A stretch of DNA of 64,000 bases from Drosophila miranda (GCF_003369915.1 NC_046675.1:24118001-24182000), one strand, 5' to 3'; shown: positions 25,301-35,480, numbered from the stretch's first letter. The notes: generated from the sequence alone by a model not told the origin. Numbers and translations: made by a program.

Positions 25301-26138
25301 ATTTCAATATTGATTTGTCCACCGAAGGTCGTTTCAGACTGTTCTTTTTGGACAGTTCTCTTTGGGGGTGAGACTTCGAATTAAGAGAGTTTCGTTTCGG
25401 TTACCACCCAGCAAATCAAGGTTGTGGCAGTAATCGTCTGCTCATCGTTTCAATGAAGTGGCACTTTTGTAAGGAGCTTTAAGAGTCATTACGCAGATTG
25501 TCACTGTCATTGCCATTAGATATTCATATTCATACGTATTTATATATTTCTATATCTGTTTACCTTACAGCTCCGACTTGGACTCACTGCAGTTCCAGCT
25601 GACGTGCGAGATACCCCGCATACGCGTCAAGGCTCAGTACCGATCCACAGGTGTTCTGATCTTGGTGAAGGCCTCCGGTGCCGGCGACTACTGGGGCGAG
25701 TATGGTAAGTAACTTCATCGGATAGATTTTTCATGGTCGGATGCTAATAATTCGCTTCTTGGCAGAGGGCGTAAAGGCCAAGATCTACTTCAAGGCGGTG
25801 GCCAATGAGGGAGCCGATGGCCGCACTTACTTGACCACCGATTCGGTGAAGATGGACTTCAATGTGAAGGATATTCAGATGGGTGTCGATAACATTGCCA
25901 ATGGCAATTCAGTCATACGTAAGCTTAGATCTAGAGTCGTTCTAAAGCCTATTTAATTCTGCCCCATAACTTCCCATTCACAGAGGCTGCTCTCAATCTG
26001 TTCATCAACTCGAACTCTCAGGAGCTCCTCAAGGAAATGAAGCCGGCGCTTAGGACAAAGCTCACTCTGGTCATCAGGAACTTTATGGATCGCATATTCG
26101 CCAAAATCCCCCTGGATGAATGGATCAACTTAAACTAG
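22312..26138 (+). CDS. Takeout/JHBP-family secreted protein B, 249 aa, six exons
   Basis: Exons are 22312-22378, 23353-23471, 23532-23653, 25571-25704, 25766-25918 and 25984-26138. All introns have GT-AG borders, phases are compatible and the total is 750 nt with stop. The signal peptide is MCHKLGFILLASIVGAIWAQ. The mature protein starts with the cysteine pair YYLQQCPRDEAQINECL. Motif EIEPVMIDEIGIVLG follows and KIPLDEWINLN ends the chain. It belongs to the same carrier family as gene A but is clearly a separate, older paralog with more introns. Intron 3 is long (1.9 kb) and holds only AT-rich sequence and a few chance frames. A poly(A) signal AATAAA lies at about 26210. It resembles the single-copy, strongly conserved members of the family, and I cannot assign the ortholog by name. 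Confidence 0.93.
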
Positions 26139-27549
26139 TTCTCCCCAAGACCCATCCCTAAGATCCTGTTCTACTTCTAAGTTCTAATTTATTGCACAGA
26201 GTTCAAGCTAAATAAACAAACAAAAAACTGTACGAAAAACCAAAGATGAGAGGTGGAAACAGGAGAGATTATATTACTCAATCCTCCCGTGCGACCCAAA
26301 CGAACAGGTTGCTATATTATCAGAGTTGTGGAGCTCATCAGAGGCGGCATTAGGCAACCGGGATCGGGGTTATCATTAGATGCACGTTTGAAAAGTTAGA
26401 AAAGTTACCCACTCTCGTTCAGGTTTGGCATGTTAATTCAAGGCCATCGCGCCGTCTCCATGAATGAGAAAATGTACGTAAACAACGAGGGTTTGGCATT
26501 TATCACTAGCCATATGGATTTAAGAAATAACCTAACTTTGTAGCTGTAGTGATCAGAAGATACGACAGTAGCTAAGATATCTCTTTAGAAATACATGAAG
26601 ACAGCATTCCACTACCATTGGCACTGCACTTTGTGCCATACCCCCGCAAAACAATCCGTGAATGATCGACAATCCAAAGCTCCATGACCAAAGGGAGCTT
26701 CCCTGAGGCTTACCACTGCCGATTGAATAATAAACGATGAATGAACAGCAACTTAAGCCGTTGCAAGTTATCTAACACGTGGTGGCCGTTAAGCCGAAGC
26801 CTGGCCAACTGATCTTTTGGCTGACCCCCGAATTGCGTGCGGTTCAACAATTTTCCCCATACCACAATCAGTCGCAGCACCGAACCATGTCAGAGGCAGC
26901 CCAACGACGACCCAACCTCAACCCCAACCCCAACCCCAAGCGAGAGCCCAGCGAGAAAGCTTCTCGTCACCAGGAACATTACATAATATCCAAAGTGAAC
27001 AGATTGTCAACCAACACACGACCTCAACTCACTACCGATCCGATCGTCTCCACGGAACACAGGGAAGATCTGTTCTCGACTCGTAATTGCGATTGGCACG
27101 ACAGCGACCTTCCTTCCCTCTGGCCGCTGCAAACCCCTGACACCGTCGAACCACTAATCCCCGACTGCGTTTTCGGGTGGCAAGGCTGCTGAGGTGGGAA
27201 ACAGCCCACAGCTTCCTGCATGACCTACCTGCTGGCTGTCTGCATTTTCCCAGCCGCCAACTGGCAACTGGCAATTTTCCCGCAGCTCGCAGATACATTT
27301 GTGTGGATGCAATCAGTATAACCATTATTATTAGTATTAACCAGTAGCTGCTTAGCGTCTTTCTCTATCTCTCTCCCTTTCTGCCGCAGCGTGCCTCGTG
27401 TCTCTCTCTAGTTGTCTAAGCGTTTTGCCAGCATGCTTCGCTCCAGCACCAGGGAGCGGAACCGGGGTATTTCTGAGTTCTACGTCGTGCTGCTGTTCTA
27501 GCTCCACAACTTGCCCAAGCTCTCATGTAAATCGAAGCGAAATTTTTGC
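26139..27549. other. Intergenic gap between takeout-like genes B and C
   Basis: After the gene B 3' end I see no exon. A C-rich array of CCCCAA units lies at 26911-26940 and a CT tract near 27360-27410. A 137-codon open frame at 26779-27192 has no recognisable domain and runs through the array, so it is probably chance. Confidence 0.5.
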
Positions 27550-27590
27550 TATAAAACGTGCCGGTCTCAACAATTTTGCATTCAGTACGA
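27550..27590 (+). promoter_or_regulatory. TATA box and initiator of takeout-like gene C
   Basis: A TATAAAA box (27550-27556) is followed 34 bases later by an initiator TTCAGT with its A at 27584. Downstream lies a purine-rich leader ending in a strong donor (27759 | GTAAGTTT). An acceptor with CCCATAG borders sits at 28570, just before the gene C start codon. This gives a noncoding first exon of about 176 bases and an intron of about 0.8 kb in the 5'UTR. Confidence 0.6.
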
Positions 27591-28603
27591 TCTGTAGACG
27601 GTTACTAAAGCAACACTCGAATACGAGACTCTGAAACAAACAAACAGAATAAACCTCAAGCAGCAGCGAGAACGTTGAGCGGCCTTCGACATCAAAACTT
27701 AATCAAATAAAGTGCCCGAACACACAAAACTGAAATAAAAAGCTAAATAATCTTCAAGTGTAAGTTTCAGGCCAGGAAATATTTGTTTGATATATCCTAG
27801 AGAACTCGCAGGACAAGAACCCGGACGTAATCCTCAAGCAAAAATCTATTCAAGCGAACCAGTGAAAACATCCTATCTAAAGGAATACTCATTCTGCACC
27901 CCATCCATTACATTCCTTCGCACTTCTGAATGAGAATGAACCTTATTACGAAGGACTAATCTTCTGAAATTCGGCAAAACTATTTTTTTACTCCACGGAA
28001 ATGTTTTGTACAAGAGTCCCAGCAGAGCTTCAATTTCAATCCATCTCTCTCAAGTTGAAAGGCAACCCCCCCCCTCCATTCAATTGCACTCTCGTAAAAG
28101 ATTAACCAAAGTTCGCTCTCGCTGGCACCCCGCCAATCAGTGGCCATTCATAAAAACCGTAAAACATTGATAATAATATAGTGCGGAGACTCGATCAAAA
28201 TCAGTTAAATTGCTCTCTACAAAACGAACAAAACAGACATCTGATGATAGTAATCGTTGTGGATCGGTTCAGTCGATAGAAACCTCCCACTTATTTGACT
28301 ACGACGCAGTCACCATAATGCCTATAATCGGGACTGGGACTTGGGATGATTATAGCAGTGGGAGGAGGATCGGTTTAAAGGGGGCTGAGTGTGCCGACTC
28401 GGTTATAGCGGTTAATGATTTTTAGATAGATGTTCATTATGGAACATCGGCTGTGACGTCAATCGCGATAATGGTGGGATGGTGGGATGTTAGGGGATGG
28501 GGAATCAAACAATAGTTTCTGTCACCATTATTATAATACAATACAATACCTCTTTAATATCTTCCCATAGGAAACTAAACTTGCAACTATACAATCAATC
28601 AAA

Positions 28604-29401
28604 ATGCAGTCCACACTCATTGTAGCGTCTCTGATGATCTGCTTCCTGGGCGTCACCTCAGCTGCCAGTATGCGTAAGTAAAAGGCTGATCCCATACTAT
28701 ATCCTTTACTCAAAATATCCTTTCCCTTAGCTGAATACATTCAGGTGTGCCATCGCAATGATCCCGAGCTGTCTAAGTGCCTGAAGAGCAGCGTCCACAA
28801 CCTGCGTCCGTATCTGGCCAAGGGCATCAAGGAGCTGAACGTGCCACCGCTAGAGCCCCTTTACATTGGCGACCTGAGCATTCTGGACGGATCCGCTGGC
28901 ATTACAGTGAGGGCTAAGAAGCTGAGCGTTCTGGGAGCCTCCAACTTTGAGATCACCAAGCTGCGCGCCTCTACTCAGAACAGGCGATTCGACTTCGAGC
29001 TGATTCTGCCACATCTGCAGGGCGAAGGCATGTACGAGATTAACGGCAACATTCTGGCGCTCCCCATTAAGGGCAACGGACCCTTCACCGGCAACTTCAC
29101 CAACTTTGTGGCATATGTGCGCGTCCAGTACGACATCAAGAAATCGAATGATTTGGATTACCTGCACGTCAAGGAGTTCTCCCTGAAGATTCGCACTGGA
29201 AAGGGAAACCTGAAGCTGGAAAACCTCTTCAACGGCGACAAGGTGCTGGGCGATGTGATCAACGATACGATCAACCAGAACTTTGAGGTCTTCACCAACG
29301 AGGTGATCGCTCCGATCGCGCGCGCCCTTGAGGCCAAGTTCCTGGTCATCACCACCAAAATCCTCGAGAATTTCACTTACAACGAGCTTTTCCCCGTCTA
29401 A
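28604..29401 (+). CDS. Takeout/JHBP-family secreted protein C, 246 aa
   Basis: Two coding exons, 28604-28673 and 28731-29401, with a 57-bp intron (GTAAGT ... CCCTTAG) that splits a Pro codon. The signal peptide is MQSTLIVASLMICFLGVTSA. The mature protein begins YIQVCHRNDPELSKCL, with the same cysteine pair as genes A and B, then ELNVPPLEPLYIGDLSI and a C-terminus near NYNELFPV in style (EFTYNELFPV-like). Length and motif order are those of the family. All introns present later in genes A and B are absent, so the bulk of the protein is one exon. A noncoding first exon probably lies at 27584-27759. A poly(A) signal AATAAA is at about 29502. The ligand is unknown. Confidence 0.93.
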
Positions 29402-29800
29402 GATGAGCGTCATGGCATTTTGGATGCAGCTGTCGAGATTTAGAATTAAGCTTGTGATACCCTTTATTTGTTTTAATTAGTCTTAAAATATTAAAATATT
29501 CAATAAATTAAACGAAATTTAACAGAAACACACGATATTTGATATATTTAAGTAAGCAAGAAAATGCTATGTACATATACGCGAAACTAGTTAAGAATTT
29601 ATACTTTTTGTCTTCAAATCTTCATCAAAGGCTTCCACTGAAACTATTAGGGACACCACTTCAAACAAAAACGAACCCATGTAAATCTTTACCTCTGGGG
29701 TAGGACGGAAATGAGATGAATAACTTCTAACTTTTAGATCAATGCTTTCTGTAAATGTACATATTATTTACTGAAAGAAATGAAATAAACCAATTGCTCC
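29402..29800. other. 3' flank of takeout-like gene C, nothing else seen
   Basis: AT-rich sequence with the gene C poly(A) signal at about 29502 and no coding frame I can support. Confidence 0.6.
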
Positions 29801-30290
29801 ACACGCCTATTTCAATGATCAATATCGCTTTCAACGATCAGCGACTTCTGCAGCTTGCAAAGCCGGCTCGTTTTACCACAGAGCTCCGCCACGACAGTGC
29901 TCGCTCTTGGGTGTAGGCGTTTCCAATAACCGACAGATTCGGCTCGAGGTCCTTACTCTCGATGGAGTTCTTACAGTGATACTGGGTGATGGCCTTCTGG
30001 TAATCCTCTGCGTCTCGCAAGTGGAGGAAGAACCTGTGGGTAAACATCGAATTTAAAAGAATTTCCTTGAGAAAGGTTTTGTTAACATACAAGCGAATTG
30101 GACAGCATCATGTGTATCTTCGTTTCCAGAAGACATATGGGGATTAGCTCCGTGTCGTCCGATTATGTGTCAGTGACCACCTTCAGCGGTAGGATTCTTG
30201 AACTTCTCCGTAATCTTAGGGGCAAATATGAAAGGAAACCACCACAAATAAAGATAAAATTAGTATTAATATTTATTATATGACCCTTCA
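29795..30290 (-). pseudogene. Broken coding remnant, unidentified
   Basis: The minus strand holds a well-formed coding-like exon (HRFFLHLRDAEDYQKAITQY and onward) with an acceptor-like TTTACCCACAG just before it, ending at a TGA near 29838. Upstream, in other frames, are TELIPICLLETKIHMMLSNS and KITEKFKNPTAEGGH, separated by stops. Near the end a second frame also looks coding (VVAELCGKTSRLCKLQ). Several frameshifts would be needed for one protein, so I call it decayed. I do not recognise the family. It abuts the pogo-like remnant and may belong to the same unit. Confidence 0.4.
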
Positions 30291-30328
30291 CTGGCATAAA
30301 TAACAAAAAAACATGACACGTTTTCACA

Positions 30329-30992
30329 TTACTCATCGCAATCAGAAGCACAAGCCTTGCATGTGAAGTAGCTGCACTTTAAATGCACCGGGCGACTACA
30401 TTCATTGCATTTAATGGAGTTTGCGGCGGTCAATTTACTTGGCAGAAGGTTCAGACAGATGAGACAGAAGTTCACATCATCGTCAGATGGTAGAGCTTCC
30501 TGTAGCTTTGTGCGCTTAGCCGATGATTTAGATGGAGTTTCCTTGGTGAGCTTAGTTGATGGTTTGACTTGTGGTGCCTTCCGTGTACGCTTTTTCTGGG
30601 GAGAAACAGATACCTTCATATCAGCCGCTCTTTTAGCAGCTTTAACCTTCAGTAAGCGCGGAGCTTTGCATCGGCTTTCGACCATTTCTTGTAGGCTTCT
30701 TTGATGTAGCCGCTTTCAGAGGAACAATGTCTTCCAAAAGTGATATGCAGATTGTTGAAAATGCTCTTGATTTTATCGAAGTCGAAGAATCTGATGTGAT
30801 AAACTCAAGTTCGGAGTGCCGGCGCATGAATTTCGTATACCAATGGCGACCGGCCACCTGATCTTTATCCCAATTTTCTGGGTAGTCAACCGCGAGCTTC
30901 TTTGCGAATTGATAAGCCAATTCTCTAAGCTCGTTGATGCTTAGGTCATAATAATGGTTGGAACACTTTAAAATGTATTGGACAAGATCCAT
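30329..30992 (-). pseudogene. Pogo/CENP-B-type HTH remnant plus cysteine finger, DDE domain missing
   Basis: An ATG at 30992 opens 116 codons with a CENP-B/Tc5-type DNA-binding domain: NELRELAYQFAKKL, then VAGRHWYTKFMRRHSEL, which is the usual AGxxWxxxFxxRHxxL signature. A second frame (down to 30329) carries a Lys/Ser-rich linker and a CLIC...CNEC...HLKC...CKAC finger like the PHD-type tail of insect pogo-like elements. The acidic catalytic DDE region that should lie between them is absent, and the two halves are in different frames, with a third frame open at the junction. I read it as an internally deleted transposon copy. A domesticated gene with an unseen splice is the alternative. Confidence 0.55.
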
Positions 30993-31040
30993 TTCTCGAG
31001 CCGAAGAGAAAACCTTTACAAAATGGAGTAAAGTAAATAA

Positions 31041-32116
31041 AATAATGATGCGCTATATATATATATATATATATATCGCTGCAGGATGCTCCGAGGAATG
31101 CCAAATGCAATAGCAATGGCCGCTAAGCAACACTTAGGGCTCGCGCACACTGTAGCTGAAATCGGAGCTGAAAGCGGAGCTGATAGCAGATTTATAAGCT
31201 CTGAAAAAACAAACACACTGCACCGGTGCAAGTGCGCACATTGCAGACTGAGCTGAGCTGAAAGCTGAAAAAGCTCGCTGAAATCAGCTCAGCTTAGTTT
31301 GATCGATCAAGCATGTTTGTTTTTTCAGCAAGCTGATTGCTGATTTTGTTCAAGTGTATTGGTTCATAAGTGATCGAAAATGGGCTGCAAAACATTGTTA
31401 AGCGAAATTACGGTTAACCCAGAGCTGGGGAATAAGCGGGATTATTAAAAATATTTGAATCATAGTTTTATTTCTGGCAGGAGATAAATTGGGCAAAAAA
31501 GTTGTATTATTTACCATTTTCATATGTCAATAATAAATATAATATACTATGTCCCCAAGTACAGTAAACGCTAGGAAAACATCACAATGTTTATTATTAT
31601 ACAACATAATGAATAATTGAGAAATTTAATAATAATTCGTAAAATAAAATTAATACGAATACAATACATAACGGAAATGTGGTTGAAATACACGGAATAA
31701 AAAAAAACGAAGAAAACTTCCGTCTGGCTACTGTACGTGCTGTGAAGTAATTAATTAACAATATAATAATAATAATTATAATGATAACTTTTGATGCCAC
31801 TTGAGGAGACAAAGGGAGGAAATGGCTTTCAGCTTTCAGCAATCAGATCAGCCGACAATGTACGCACCTGCAAGCTGATTCTGCCTGGAAAAAGCTCTCA
31901 GATCAAGTGAGCTTTCAGCTCCAATTTCAGCGCCGATTTCAGCTCCGCTTTCAGCTATAGTGTGCGCGAGCCCTAATTGCGGAGGCTGAAGTACAATTCG
32001 AGAGGAATTTGAGGCGTGCTGCCTCACCAGTCCGTGCTGCTCCACCGGCAGCCGCTGATGAGGCCCCGCAGGACGCTCAATTCTGCATTCATTGCACATT
32101 CAAGAAAAATGTATAA
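31041..32116 (+). pseudogene. Short open frame interrupted by the TIR element
   Basis: If the 837-bp element and one copy of its TA duplication are removed, the flanks join into a continuous frame. It runs from an ATG at 31086 to a TAA at 32114-32116, about 63 codons. The end includes a CIHC pair (DAQFCIHCTFKKNV). Upstream the frame runs through a TA dinucleotide array. I do not recognise the protein. It could be an exon of the neighbouring decayed transposon. Confidence 0.4.
31137..31973. mobile_element. Non-autonomous TIR element (MITE-like), 837 bp, TA target duplication
   Basis: The left end GGGCTCGCGCACACTGTAGC and the reverse complement of the right end match for about 50 bases with few differences. 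The element is flanked by TA on both sides (31135-31136 and 31974-31975). The subterminal parts contain repeated AGCTGAAA and CGGAGCTGAAA blocks in mirrored orientation, and the centre is AT-rich. No transposase frame is present. A TA duplication points to the Tc1/mariner/pogo group as the mobilising source. Confidence 0.75.
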
Positions 32117-32164
32117 TAAATAAAGAAAATATAAGGACATAAGTACTTAAATAACTTCTTATTT

Positions 32165-32618
32165 GGGACGGGTGAAGGCCCTGGCTTGGGTATGGGAAGG
32201 GTTCTCTATGGAAATAGAACGCCAACGCTGACCAGGCTGTACATAACGGTTAACAGCTTGTTGGTCAGAGGGGGGAGGGGACGCGGTTCGAAAAAGAAAT
32301 TTCAAAAGTTCGGTACGGCCTACTGGTGGCATGATCAACTTGATCTCGAACCTCCAGCATTATGCGAATGCTCCTTTCGTAGTGATATACGATGAGCTGC
32401 ATGTGAAGTGGGATAGGCGCGGAACCATCAAGTGGAAGGGGCTAGCAATAGCAGCTTTTTGCTTGGATGGGTCGAACTTCAAGTTTTTGCATCAGAAACT
32501 CGCCCTGGGATCGCAGGATGTCATGGGCATGTCCTATGTGTTGGACAACATTCGGCAACGTGGATATGACCCGCGATTGATGGCCATCATAAGTGACGGA
32601 TCAGCCAATATCTTCTAA
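32165..32618 (+). mobile_element. Transposase-like fragment (possibly P-element superfamily)
   Basis: A frame of 95 codons from 32331 to 32618 reads INLISNLQHY, then FVVIYDELHVKWD, then LAIAAFCLDG and MAIISDGSANIF. A DE pair inside a hydrophobic strand followed about 70 residues later by a D in a second strand resembles the catalytic core of P-superfamily transposases (FDEMxxK ... VCDxGxxN). The similarity is by layout only. A second frame just upstream (KFGTAYWWHDQLDLE) suggests a frameshift. Both ends are missing, so it is a dead fragment if it is a transposase. Confidence 0.35.
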
Positions 32619-33324
32619 CAGGTAAGACGTATGTAGGGAAATGTAAGGAAATGCGTTTATATATAATATATATATATATTGGAGAAGGCCGTGGAGGCCG
32701 AGGAGATTCTCGGGAGAATGGCCTCAACAAAATTCAGCGGGCAGTTGCCACCATCGCTAGGGGAGCTGTCGGCGGGCGCCCTGCAAACTCCTGCCCGATC
32801 TTCAAAAATATTCAATCATTCTGTAAAAAATTGCAAATGTCAGGCTCCAGCAGCCCAGCAAGACGCCGACCACCGATTCCCGTCTCCAGACAATTTTTAA
32901 GCGGCCCATCGATGAGGACGCCGCCCAGGTGAAGGACGACGGCCCGACCAGCAGCCATGCCGTGGCATTCGAAATGTATGCGAATATACTATATTCGGAT
33001 GACAATACTCCAGGCGAGACGCGATTGGGAGCATTATTTGGTTTTCAGAGAAGTCGGTTGTGAGCTCTAGATTGTTGTTTCCGTTTTCCGTTTTTTGTTT
33101 TTTTTGTGCGAAAATGGAATTGGATGCACTCTCAAACAAAAACCTCCTGGCCATGTGCAAGGAGCACGGCCTGCCCTCCGTCGGGGTGGCCGACAGCACT
33201 CGTGCCTGCATCATCCCCGCCGAGGGTTTATTTAATTTAAGTTTTAATTAGCTTTTAAATAATTTAGTTTTAAACAATTTAAACCTATTACTCGGAATCA
33301 AAAGCCATGCCCCCGAGAATATTC
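32619..33324. other. Repeat-derived region with weak frames
   Basis: Two overlapping plus-strand frames at 32651-32932 look like decayed coding sequence (EEILGRMASTKFSGQL, KIFNHSVKNCKC). A 45-codon frame from an ATG at 33114 to 33251 reads MELDALSNKNLLAMCKEHGL, which resembles a SAP-type helix pair. None is a complete gene. I take them as further pieces of mobile DNA. Confidence 0.35.
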
Positions 33325-33508
33325 GTTGCGGAGGTTCAATTACGCTCCAAGAAGTGTGGTTGCGGAGGTTCAATTACGCTCCAAGAAGTGTGGTTGCGGA
33401 GGTTCAATTACGCTCCGAGAAGTGTGGTTGCGGAGGTTCAATTACGCTCCGAGAAGTGTGGTTGCGGAGGTTCAATTACGCTCCGAGAAGTGTGGTTGCG
33501 GAGGTTCT
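33325..33508 (+). repeat. 34-bp tandem repeat, 5.4 copies
   Basis: Five units beginning GTTGCGGAGGTTCAATTACG follow one another without gaps from 33325 to 33494, with a 14-base partial sixth unit. The first two units read CTCCAAGAAG and the last three CTCCGAGAAG, so the array grew in at least two steps. Because 34 is not divisible by three and the unit lacks stops in all phases, all three forward frames stay open. Confidence 0.95.
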
Positions 33509-34078
33509 GGGGTGCCATGGTGCGCACGGTGCTGACTCCCTGCGCACTAGGTTTAGAAGAGTAGATGTTTACAGGAAAAAAAAAAAAAATAAAGTGGCGT
33601 GGATTCGACTGTGCTCGCCTTTTTATAGCAATTGGCAGCGCCGCCATTTGGGAAAATGACTTCGAAGTAGCGCAGTCGCGCCGCCGCAGGTTTGCCTTGC
33701 AAGAGCGAGAGAGATATATCGGCTGTCGCTGCATGTGTGAGATTTTGTATGTGCTTGCTTCTGAGTACAACAAAAATACGTCAGCCGACAGCGCAGCCGC
33801 AGCTGGTGTCTCTCTGTCTCTCTCTCTCTGCTTTTGCAAGATAGCAGAAAAGGGTGGGTTTTGTGTTATATATTTATTGTATACTTACAGTGTCGCTCAA
33901 CTGAATAGGTTCAACAATTTTCCAAAGTCAAACCGCTATATCTTTTTAACCAACTTACCGATTTATATGAAACAATTGTTTGTGCATAGATTGATTCATT
34001 GTTAATAAAGCAAGAAAGTTTGTGGTTTCCAGGACACGTTTTTAAAGCTATTTATTTATTTCTTTTAAAAACATTACA
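33509..34078. other. Region without recognisable genes
   Basis: It contains a poly-A stretch near 33576, a CT-rich tract near 33808-33830 and AT-rich sequence. The 146-codon frame at 33565-34005 has no domain and is repeat-driven. Confidence 0.5.
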
Positions 34079-34530
34079 AACGAGGGGGAACGTTGTGAGT
34101 TGTGAGATAATATTAAGCGACGCGACAAAGAGTGCGTGCAAGAGAGACAGAAAATCAGTCTGAGCGTGACGTCGGGCGTTGCGTAGCCACTGCAAATTGA
34201 TATGTTCCTTTTGGCTATAAAAATGAACTAATGAACTAATCCAGATTCAGCAACCGGATAGATATGGTCATTCTCTATGATTCTGCGTTTTTAGTTTTCT
34301 CGAATCAGCACTATTGTGGATGCAACAGATTTTCGTTCTTTGTGTGGGCGGAAGGGGGTGGGGCGAAATTCTGAGATATACATACAGTATGTCAAGAAAC
34401 TCTTTACACACTGAAAATAAATTAAATTTTTTTATGTTTTATAGTGAGATCTAACAGGAGTACGGATACCAAATTTGGTTACTCTAGCGTTAATGGTCTC
34501 TGAGATTTGTGGATGTAAGCCGTAGTATAG
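34079..34530 (-). mobile_element. SGM/ISY-like (Helitron-like) repeat, minus-strand partial copy
   Basis: ACGAGGGGGAACGTTGTGAG at the left, the block AGAGTGCGTGCAAGAGAGAC and the TCAGTCTGAGCGTGACGTCG block are the reverse complement of 38770-38950 in the same order. The central ACCAAATTTGGT and CGGAAGGGGGTGGGGCGAAA blocks also match the reverse complement of that copy. The 5' end is missing and merges into the repeat with a period of about 560 bp at about 34530. Confidence 0.75.
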
Positions 34531-35480
34531 GCCTTTGTATACCCTATTTTGTTAATTTTCTATGAAAGTATAAATATTGATATGAAGATAAAACGTAACT
34601 AATAAAGACCTTTTCTCAAACTGACATTTTTTAAACATATTCATGTATATGATGAGTGTTTTGTATATATATATCGACCCTGGTACCTATTCTTGGTCTC
34701 TGCAAGAAGACAATAAGCTTTAAAATATCGTTGAAATAATATTTAATAATATATTAAAATCTATTGAAAATAAATTTTTTTTTGCCTGGTATGACAAACA
34801 TATTCTTAATTCTATAACATCTATTTCCCCCAGGGTATGTGTGCATGGAATGGGACTCATTGTTGTGAACCGGTTATTACGACTAATTCTTGGTTAATCT
34901 TTCTTCCGTCGAATATTCGCAGCTATATAGATATCTTATTTTTGCCCAGATAATTTTATATGATTGCTGAATCAATTTTGATCAAGATTAACTACTTTTA
35001 AGTACTCGAAAATCTTTTATTTTGACAAAAAAACGATTTCAACAAAAATTTTCAATGTCGCAGGTTGTGACGTCAATGTTGCCGGCATTTGCAGACTCTT
35101 TGTTGTCAATTTCGTGAATATTATATAAAGATACTGTTTTCCAACCAGCTTTCAAATGTAATTAGTAAAGACCTTGTCTTAGATTGCATTTTTTTGGTCT
35201 ATTCATGCATTCGATTAGGTGTTTGTAAATAAATCCTGATCCCAGTACCAGTTCTTGGCCTCTGTAAGAAGACCACTAATTGCAAAATATCGTTTAAAAT
35301 AGATACTGACTAGTTTCTGCATTAATTAGAGCATGGGATGAAACACATTTCCGCAGTTCTATAACATCCATTTCCCCGAGGGTATGTGTGCATGGAATTA
35401 GCAACATGTTTGTGTATGGAGTGAGTGAAATTTCATTTGTTTGCCAGAGGGAAAAATTATCTTTTACGGCTCGCACTTTG
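34530..35480 (+). repeat. Repeat family R, two tandem copies of about 560 bp
   Basis: The blocks TAATAAAGACCTTTTCTCAA / TAGTAAAGACCTTGTCTTAG, TATTCATG-TAT, GACCCTGGTACC / GATCCCAGTACC, TTCTTGGTCTCTGCAAGAAG / TTCTTGGCCTCTGTAAGAAG and TCTATAACATC-ATTTCCCC plus GGTATGTGTGCATGGAAT recur in the same order, starting near 34600 and 35165. The same family appears at 42057-42694. There is no coding sequence. Confidence 0.7.

Noticed and set aside
28850-29413. 187-codon minus-strand frame opposite takeout-like gene C
   Set aside because: Antisense shadow of the single large exon of gene C.
33325-33508. 34-bp repeat considered as a CRISPR array
   Set aside because: Units are contiguous with no spacers and the genome is a fly.
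33565-34005. 146-codon plus-strand frame after the 34-bp repeat
   Set aside because: Contains CT-microsatellite-derived residues and no recognisable domain; better explained as chance in repeat-rich DNA.
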